Origin: Micromonospora_G sp040676775
GTDB lineage: Bacteria; Actinomycetota; Actinomycetes; Mycobacteriales; Micromonosporaceae
Assembly (NCBI RefSeq): GCF_040676775.1
Contig: NZ_JBFAPP010000031.1
Location: 1 to 64,000, forward strand
Direction: 5' to 3'
Length of the DNA: 64,000 bases
Shown here: one piece after another, positions 58,746-64,000 of the stretch
Position numbering within the stretch: the first letter of the stretch is position 1
How the letters are laid out: every line of letters starts with the position of its first letter
Made by a program: the position numbers and the translations under genes
The notes under the pieces: generated by a model
Told to the model about the DNA's origin: nothing
The model's input: only the letters and a program-made list of their open reading frames with translations
Databases searched by the model: none

Positions 58746-59714
58746 ATGCGTGAGGTCGATGTCGCCATAATCGGGGCTGGTCCGACCGGCCTCTTCGCCG
58801 CCTACTACGCCGGATTCCGAGGCCTGTCCGTCGCCCTCGTCGATGCGCTGCCCGAGCCCGGCGGGCAGGTGACCGCCATGTACCCGGAGAAGGTCATCTA
58901 CGACGTGGCGGGCTTCCCGGCGATCAAGGGTCGGGACCTGGTGTCGAACCTGGTGGTGCAGGCCGCCGCGTTCGGCCCCGAGTACCTGCTCGGCGTACGG
59001 GCCGAGAAGCTCTCGTACCAGGCGGACCGGCCGGTGTTGAGCCTGAGTGACGGCACCGCCCTGCACTGCGGATCGGTCCTGATCACCGGCGGGCTGGGCA
59101 GCTTCACCCCCCGACCGCTGCCGGCGGCGGACAGCTTCGTCGGCGGCGGCATCGTGTTCTTCGTACCGCACCTGGCCGACCTGGCCGGCCACGACGTATT
59201 GATCATCGGTGGCGGGGACTCGGCCTTCGACTGGGCACAGGCACTGGCGCCACTGGCCGCGTCGGTCACCCTGGTGCACCGGCGGGAGAAGTTCCGGGCG
59301 CACGCCGCGACCGTGGAGCGGGTACGCAAGCTGCCGGTCCGGATCGTCGTCAACGCCGAGGTGACCAGGCTCCACGGCGACGGCACGGTCACCGGCGCGG
59401 ACATCGTGGTCAAGGGCGGCGTCGCGGAGACGGTGCCGGTGAACACCGTCGTCGCCGCGCTCGGCTTCACCGCCGACCTCGGTCCGCTGGCCGAGTGGGG
59501 ACTGGCGCTCGACAAGCGGCACATCCTGGTCGACAGCACCATGTCGACCAACCTGCCGAGGGTCTTCGCCGCCGGTGACATCACCGAATATCCGGGCAAG
59601 GTCCGGCTGATCGCCACCGGGTTCGGCGAGGCGGCCACCGCGGTCAACAACGCCGCCGTGGTGATCGACCCCGCCGCCCACCTGTTCCCCGGTCACTCCT
59701 CAGACGCGGGCTGA
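58746..59714 (+). CDS. Ferredoxin-NADP+ reductase type 2 (thioredoxin reductase-like)
   Basis: A 322-residue flavoprotein. The FAD site IIGAGPTGLFAAYYAGFRGL, GGQVTAMYPEKVIYDVAGFP and the NADPH site LIIGGGDSAFDWAQALAPLA are typical of the thioredoxin-reductase-like FNR. The CxxC redox pair of true thioredoxin reductase is absent. It carries electrons between NADPH and ferredoxin. ATG at 58746. The C-terminus includes VFAAGDITEYPGKVRLIATG, the second FAD motif. Confidence 0.9.
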   Translation: MREVDVAIIGAGPTGLFAAYYAGFRGLSVALVDALPEPGGQVTAMYPEKVIYDVAGFPAIKGRDLVSNLVVQAAAFGPEYLLGVRAEKLSYQADRPVLSLSDGTALHCGSVLITGGLGSFTPRPLPAADSFVGGGIVFFVPHLADLAGHDVLIIGGGDSAFDWAQALAPLAASVTLVHRREKFRAHAATVERVRKLPVRIVVNAEVTRLHGDGTVTGADIVVKGGVAETVPVNTVVAALGFTADLGPLAEWGLALDKRHILVDSTMSTNLPRVFAAGDITEYPGKVRLIATGFGEAATAVNNAAVVIDPAAHLFPGHSSDAG

Positions 59715-59742
59715 CCCTGCGGGCGTACCGGACCGGGTGGGA

Positions 59743-60471
59743 TCAGGGGAGGCCGGCGAGGTCGGCCATCAGCCGCATCTGGTGGTCGAAGTAGAGCTCA
59801 CGCTGGTCGACGACCTGTTCGAGGCGACCGAAGATCTCGAAACTGACCAGTCCGAAGAGTTGACTCCAGCCGGCGAGGCCGCGGGCAAGCTGCTCCTCGG
59901 TGAGCGCATCGTGCGATCCGGCGGCCCGTCCGCCCTGATCGGCGGCGTCGGGGTATTGGGCGATCAGCCGGGCCAGGTCCGCGCGTACCGGGGGCGGGGG
60001 TGCGGACGTCGGTGGCGGGGTGAGCCGGCCGGTGCGGGCAGCGTCGAGCAGGATGCCGCCGAGGGTCAGCACCACCCGTTGCGCGGACGCGGTGGTGTCC
60101 GCCGGGGCGACGTAGCCGGGCACCGGGCTGCCGTAGATCAGGGCGTACTCGGCCGGGTGGTGCAGTGCCCACTGCCGGACGGCGTGGCAGACGGCGAGCC
60201 AACGGCCGCGCAGGTCGGTGTCGGTCGCGGTCGCGTCGGCCGCCTCGGCGGCATCGCCCAGAGCGCGGTACGCGTCCACGATCAACGCGGTGAGCAGCTC
60301 GTCGCGGCTGGCGAAGTACCGGTAGAGCGCGGAGGAGACCAGGCCCAACTCGCGGGCGACGGCGCGGAGCGAGAGGTTGGCGCCGTCGGTGGCAAGGTGC
60401 CGCCGGGCCACCGACTTGATCTCCTCGGTCAGCTCGGCGCGTACCCGGGCTCGGATCGAAGGTGCGGTCAT
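59743..60471 (-). CDS. TetR family repressor
   Basis: A 242-residue regulator. The DNA-binding domain has RAELTEEIKSVARRHLATDG, LSLRAVARELGLVSSALYRYF and SRDELLTALIVDAYRALGD. The ligand domain includes WALHHPAEYALIYGSPVPGY, the TetR_C_13-like stretch. ATG at 60471 was taken since the upstream codons (MWHAG) lack a ribosome site. It is divergent from a reductase/epimerase gene, and two matching inverted repeats lie between them. Confidence 0.9.
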   Translation of the reverse strand: MTAPSIRARVRAELTEEIKSVARRHLATDGANLSLRAVARELGLVSSALYRYFASRDELLTALIVDAYRALGDAAEAADATATDTDLRGRWLAVCHAVRQWALHHPAEYALIYGSPVPGYVAPADTTASAQRVVLTLGGILLDAARTGRLTPPPTSAPPPPVRADLARLIAQYPDAADQGGRAAGSHDALTEEQLARGLAGWSQLFGLVSFEIFGRLEQVVDQRELYFDHQMRLMADLAGLP

Positions 60472-60510
60472 GGTGCCAGCGTGCCACATTCGAGATCAGT
60501 CATCAAAAAA

Positions 60511-60579
60511 GAGAGCAGCGCTCTTGACGGACGCGTTGGGCCCTGCCAGGCTGCATCGAACAGAGAGAGCAGTGCTCTC
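60511..60579. promoter_or_regulatory. Paired TetR operators and promoter
   Basis: GAGAGCAGCGCTCTT (60511-60525) and GAGAGCAGTGCTCTC (60565-60579) are near-identical palindromes 54 bp apart. TTGACG (60524-60529) and CAGGCT (60547-60552) are separated by 17 bp and form a promoter. The first operator touches the -35 box and the second lies downstream of the start point, blocking transcription of the reductase gene. Confidence 0.7.
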
Positions 60580-60613
60580 CAAAAGAATCCCTGATCTGGA
60601 AGGCGTGCCAAAC

Positions 60614-61537
60614 ATGTCGGTTCACGTGATCGTCGGTGCCGGTCCGGTCGGCTCCGCCGCCGCCACCCTCCTCGCCGAGCGGGGCGAACGCGTTCGCCTG
60701 CTCACCCGCCGGGGCACCGGCCCCGAGCACCCGGCGATCGAACGCGTCGCCGCCGACGCGACCGACGCGGACCGGCTCACCCAACTCGCCACCGGGGCGA
60801 CCGCGCTCTACAACTGCGCCAATCCGGCGTACCACCGCTGGGCCACCGACTGGCCACCGCTCGCCGACGCACTGCTGCGGGCGGCGGAACACTCCGGTGC
60901 GGTCCTCGCCACCGTCGGCAACCTGTACGGCTACGGCTCGGTCGACGGCCCGATGACCGAGGCCACGCCGCTACGGCCGAACAGCGTCAAGGGCGGCGTA
61001 CGGGTGCGGATGTGGCAGCAGGCGCTGGAGGCGCACCGGGCCGGCCGGATCAGGGCCACCGAGGTACGCGGCTCCGACTACCTCGGCGCGGGCGCGCAGT
61101 CCACGCTCACCATCGTGATGGTGCCGAAGGTGCTGGCCGGACGGCGGGCGGTCGTACCGGGTGACCTCGACGCCCCGCACACCTGGACGTACGTCGGTGA
61201 CGTCGCCCGTACGCTGGTCGCCGCGGCCGACGACGAGCGGGCCTGGGGTGGGGCCTGGCACGTGCCGAGCGTGCCCGCCGTGTCGATCCGGCAGGTCGCC
61301 GCCCGGCTTGCCGCTCTCGCCGGAGCGCCCGCCCCACGGCTGGCCCGGATGCCGGCACCGGTGCTCTGGCTCGGTGGTCTGTTCGACCCGACCGTGCGCG
61401 AGATGCGCGAGGTCCTGTACCAGTTCCAGCGACCGTTCGTGCTGGACTCCACGGCCGCCACCGCCCTGTTCGGGATCGCCCCCACCCCGCTCGACGACAC
61501 CCTCACCGAGACGATCGCCCACGCCCGGCGTGCCTAG
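60614..61537 (+). CDS. NAD(P)-dependent epimerase/dehydratase-like oxidoreductase
   Basis: A 307-residue extended short-chain dehydrogenase-like protein. The coenzyme site is HVIVGAGPVGSAAATLLAER, GYGSVDGPMTEATPLRPNS and RATEVRGSDYLGAG are typical of the NAD-epimerase group, and AWHVPSVPAVSIRQVA follows. The active-site Tyr and Lys of classical SDRs are not clear. ATG at 60614. Its promoter is covered by two TetR operators, so it is probably induced by a small molecule. It ends 4 bp into the convergent transporter gene. Confidence 0.82.
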   Translation: MSVHVIVGAGPVGSAAATLLAERGERVRLLTRRGTGPEHPAIERVAADATDADRLTQLATGATALYNCANPAYHRWATDWPPLADALLRAAEHSGAVLATVGNLYGYGSVDGPMTEATPLRPNSVKGGVRVRMWQQALEAHRAGRIRATEVRGSDYLGAGAQSTLTIVMVPKVLAGRRAVVPGDLDAPHTWTYVGDVARTLVAAADDERAWGGAWHVPSVPAVSIRQVAARLAALAGAPAPRLARMPAPVLWLGGLFDPTVREMREVLYQFQRPFVLDSTAATALFGIAPTPLDDTLTETIAHARRA

Positions 61538-62511
61538 GCGGCGGCCTTGTCGCGGCGGCCGGCGACAACCACCGCGAACAGGGTGAGGGCCGCTCCGAGC
61601 AGGGTGAACGGTCCCGGTCGGGCGGCGTCGCCGGGTGCGGCGAGGTCGATCAGGACCGCGCCGACCACCTGCCCCGCGATCGTCGCCAGGCTGAGCAGCA
61701 GCACCCCGGTGAACCGGACCAGGGTGGCGGCGATCGCGATGAACAGGATCCCGATCGGCCCGCCGAGGTACAGCCACGGCTCGGCGGGCAGCGAGCCGGA
61801 CGGCCAGCCCCGGAACACGAGGCTGACCGCGAACGCGGCGAGCAGGGCCGCCGCGCCGACCGCGAAGTTGACGAACGTCGCGGTCAGCACGCTGCCGGAG
61901 GCGGCCCGTACCCGGCCGTTGACCGCCTGCTGCCAGGCCAGGCCGAGCCCGGCCAGGAGCGGCAGCAGGGCCAGGACCAGCCCGGCCGGGTCGTCCGGGC
62001 GGTCACCGACCGCGAGGAACACCGCCGGTACGGTGAGCGCCGCACCGGCCAACCGGGCCGGGGTGACCAGTTGCCGCCCGGCCGGTCCGATCCCGGCCCG
62101 GTCGACCACCAGACTGCTCGCCGACTGGCCGGCGACCACGGCGACGGTGAAGATCGCCACCCCGAGCCGGCCGACGGTCAGTCCCTGGTTGGCCACCATG
62201 AACGCGCCGCAGGCCCCGCCGAGGCACTGCCACGGCCGCAGCGAGCCGTCGCGCAGGGCGGAACGGAACACACCGAGGTGTCGGCGTCCGGCGCGGCTGC
62301 CGAAGACCAGCAGGACGAGCGCGATCAGCCCGAGGCCGAACGAAACCACCGCGGCGGCGATGCCGTCGTGCAGCCGTACGCCGAGTTCGCCGTTGATCCG
62401 TGACTGCACGGCGACCGCGCCGCCGGAGACGACGGCGAGCCCGACGGCGCCCGCCCGGCGGCGGGTGTCGGGAGCGGGTTGTGCGACGGTACGCGTCTCG
62501 AGCAGGCTCAT
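61534..62511 (-). CDS. DMT superfamily transporter (YdcZ/EamA-like)
   Basis: A 325-residue membrane protein with about ten helices in two repeats. GGAVAVQSRINGELGVRLHD and LGGPIGILFIAIAATLVRFT are typical of the DMT (DUF606/YdcZ) group. ATG at 62511 overlaps the glpX stop by 4 bp, so it is coupled to glpX. Substrate unknown. It is convergent with the epimerase gene, overlapping it by 4 bp. Confidence 0.85.
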   Translation of the reverse strand: MSLLETRTVAQPAPDTRRRAGAVGLAVVSGGAVAVQSRINGELGVRLHDGIAAAVVSFGLGLIALVLLVFGSRAGRRHLGVFRSALRDGSLRPWQCLGGACGAFMVANQGLTVGRLGVAIFTVAVVAGQSASSLVVDRAGIGPAGRQLVTPARLAGAALTVPAVFLAVGDRPDDPAGLVLALLPLLAGLGLAWQQAVNGRVRAASGSVLTATFVNFAVGAAALLAAFAVSLVFRGWPSGSLPAEPWLYLGGPIGILFIAIAATLVRFTGVLLLSLATIAGQVVGAVLIDLAAPGDAARPGPFTLLGAALTLFAVVVAGRRDKAAA

Positions 62512-63539
62512 TCCTGCTCGGCCAGCGGGCGGCCGTCGTAGTCGACGGCCGAGTAGAGGTTGAGCTTCTCCAGCCGGTGGTAGGAGTCGATCACGCGGAT
62601 CGTGCCGCTCTTGGAGCGCATCACGATCGACTGCGTGTACGCCCCACCCGAGCGGTAGCTGACCCCGCGCAGCAGGTCGCCGGAGGTGACCCCGGTTGCG
62701 ACGAAGAAGCAGTTGTCGCCGGTGACGAGGTCGTCGGTGAACAGCACCCGGTCGAGGTCGTGCCCGGCGGCCAGCGCCTTCGCCCGCTCCTCCTCGTCGC
62801 GGGGCCAGAGCTTGGCCTGCATCGCCCCGCCCATGCACTTGAGCGCGCAGGCGGCGGTGATGCCCTCCGGGGTGCCGCCGATGCCCATCAGCACGTCGAC
62901 ACCGGACTCGCCCCGGGCGGCGGCGATCGCACCGGCGATGTCGCCGTCGGAGATGAACCGGATGCCGGCACCGACCCGCCGGATCTCCCGGATCAGCCCG
63001 TCGTGCCGGGGCCGGTCGAGTACGCAGACCGTGACGTCGGACACCTCGGTGTCCTTGATCTCGGCGATCCGGCGCAGGTTGTCGGCCACCCCGGCGTTGA
63101 TGTCGATCACGTCGGCGTACGCCGGGCCGACCGCGATCTTCTCCATGTAGAAGACGGCGCTCGGGTCGAACATGGCGCCCCGCTCGGCGACCGCGAGTAC
63201 GGCCAGCGCGTTCGGCATGCCCTTGCTCATCAGCGTGGTGCCGTCCACCGGGTCGACCGCCACGTCGACCTCGGGGCCGGTTCCGTCGCCGACCACCTCG
63301 CCGTTGAATAGCATGGGCGCATTGTCCTTCTCGCCCTCACCGATCACCACCACACCGCGCATCGGGATCGAGTTGATCAGCTTGCGCATGGCGTCGACAG
63401 CCGCGCCGTCGCCGCCCTCCTTGTCGCCGCGGCCGACCCAGCGACCGGCGGCCATGGCCGCGGCCTCGGTCACCCGGACCAGGTCCAGGGCAAGGTTGCG
63501 GTCCAGGTCCTGGGGGATTCGAGTCCTGGTGACGGTCAT
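62508..63539 (-). CDS. glpX: Class II fructose-1,6-bisphosphatase
   Basis: A 343-residue GlpX-type enzyme that forms fructose-6-phosphate, essential for gluconeogenesis in many actinomycetes. Seen are AAAMAAGRWVGRGDKEGGDG, the metal-site VAVDPVDGTTLMSKGMPNAL, VCVLDRPRHDGLI, and GIGGTPEGITAACALKCMGG. ATG at 63539 follows AGGAGC. It works with PEPCK (47882-49723) in the same pathway. A YdcZ-like transporter is coupled downstream. Confidence 0.96.
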   Translation of the reverse strand: MTVTRTRIPQDLDRNLALDLVRVTEAAAMAAGRWVGRGDKEGGDGAAVDAMRKLINSIPMRGVVVIGEGEKDNAPMLFNGEVVGDGTGPEVDVAVDPVDGTTLMSKGMPNALAVLAVAERGAMFDPSAVFYMEKIAVGPAYADVIDINAGVADNLRRIAEIKDTEVSDVTVCVLDRPRHDGLIREIRRVGAGIRFISDGDIAGAIAAARGESGVDVLMGIGGTPEGITAACALKCMGGAMQAKLWPRDEEERAKALAAGHDLDRVLFTDDLVTGDNCFFVATGVTSGDLLRGVSYRSGGAYTQSIVMRSKSGTIRVIDSYHRLEKLNLYSAVDYDGRPLAEQE

Positions 63540-63697
63540 GGCGGGGCTCCTCCTCGCGACGGTGCGGGGTGAACCGGCGGAAGGCCGAGCCTGCCGCCGG
63601 CCATGTCATAGATCCTGGCATGGTTCCGAACGTTGATCAGGTTCGGGGCGCGGGTGGTCCAGGTCGCGGCAGCCGGAGCGGCTGCCAAGATGGGTAC

Positions 63698-64000
63698 GTG
63701 GACTCCGCTGCGCCTACCGACCGTGACTCGTTCGACGGCACCCCGACCGACCGTACCCAGAGTGACCGCGCGCCGGGCCGGCTCGGGTCAAGTGACCGCA
63801 CTCCGAGTGACCAGTATCGGGCCGATCCGGACGACGTCGCCACGGAAGAGGTTGTGGCGACCGCCACCCGTTCCGAGCGCTCGCCCAAGGACATGGCGAT
63901 GTCGCTGCTCGTGCTCCTGATCCCGATCGCGTTGCTGATCGGGTTCTACCGGGTCTTCCTCGGTGGTGACCAGGCGGCCGAGATCGACCCGTCGCCGACC
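63698..64000 (+). CDS. DUF4245 domain protein, partial
   Basis: The first 101 codons of a protein that runs off the window. About 65 polar, repeat-like residues (many TDR and SDR pieces) precede RSPKDMAMSLLVLLIPIALL and GFYRVFLGGD, the membrane helix and junction typical of DUF4245 proteins, whose extracytoplasmic domain would follow. GTG at 63698 is the first start in frame. In many actinomycetes this gene is divergent from glpX, as here. Function unknown. Confidence 0.8.
   Translation, partial: MDSAAPTDRDSFDGTPTDRTQSDRAPGRLGSSDRTPSDQYRADPDDVATEEVVATATRSERSPKDMAMSLLVLLIPIALLIGFYRVFLGGDQAAEIDPSPT

Overview
The window is chromosomal DNA from a high-GC actinomycete. It most resembles Micromonosporaceae (Micromonospora and relatives). 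The evidence is strong G/C bias at third codon positions, many GTG starts, a fragment of the futalosine-pathway menaquinone gene mqnC, GuaB1, AccA3/AccD5/AccE/BirA, a GTP-dependent PEPCK, a mycosin protease, and LpdA next to a gamma-glutamylcyclotransferase. No rRNA, tRNA, IS element, prophage or CRISPR array was recognised. Gene calls rest on reading translated products and motifs by eye; no database search was run.

Layout. 1-0.7 kb: a 5'-truncated mqnC fragment and a NUDIX gene with an in-frame 21-bp repeat expansion and a shifted 3' end, meeting at a REP-like palindrome. 0.8-7.1 kb: GPP34, a Stealth-family phosphotransferase, a phosphosugar mutase and a Ser/Thr kinase. 7.7-16.5 kb: M20 amidohydrolase, N-formylglutamate amidohydrolase-like protein, DUF4349 lipoprotein, coiled-coil protein, SCO6745-family protein, GGCT, LpdA, DedA. 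Phosphosugar mutase, M20, GGCT and LpdA lie in an order reminiscent of M. tuberculosis Rv3303c-Rv3308. 16.7-20.2 kb: a tight operon of permuted ATP-grasp, alpha-E and transglutaminase proteins. 20.3-21.7 kb: a catalytic-core-only threonyl-tRNA synthetase behind an 18-codon leader with three consecutive Thr codons and an attenuator-like pair of hairpins.

21.8-31.3 kb: TetR, GuaB1, AccA3 (biotin carboxylase plus BCCP), PadR with an ABC-2 exporter, MFS transporter, O-methyltransferase and Maf. 31.4-34.4 kb: three coupled genes ending in a mycosin, apparently an orphan type VII secretion module, inserted between maf and accE. 34.9-42.1 kb: a second receptor-type kinase, small secreted and membrane proteins, an M50-like protease, ketopantoate reductase, and an ECF sigma factor overlapping a large membrane protein. 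42.1-44.8 kb: accD5 and birA. Thus the acyl-CoA carboxylase locus (accA3, maf, accE, accD5, birA), compact in mycobacteria, is spread over about 20 kb here.

44.9-52.9 kb: PH-domain protein, MaoC-like protein, two GtrA paralogues, pckG, a geranylgeranyl-reductase-like flavoprotein preceded by a coupled repeat-containing mini-ORF, a cis-prenyltransferase and trehalose-phosphatase. 53.0-54.9 kb: a small regulatory island with an XRE regulator and two divergent small genes around a cluster of CACGTG palindromes. 55.4-64 kb: PIN-PhoH, a lytic transglycosylase behind a 287-nt leader, rhomboid protease, ferredoxin-NADP reductase, a TetR/epimerase pair with two matching operators, a YdcZ-like transporter, GlpX, and the start of a DUF4245 protein.

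The most interesting elements are the Thr-rich leader before the minimal ThrRS, the CACGTG island, the type VII trio splitting the acc locus, the Stealth protein lacking its usual acidic CR3 residues, and the damaged junction at the left end.
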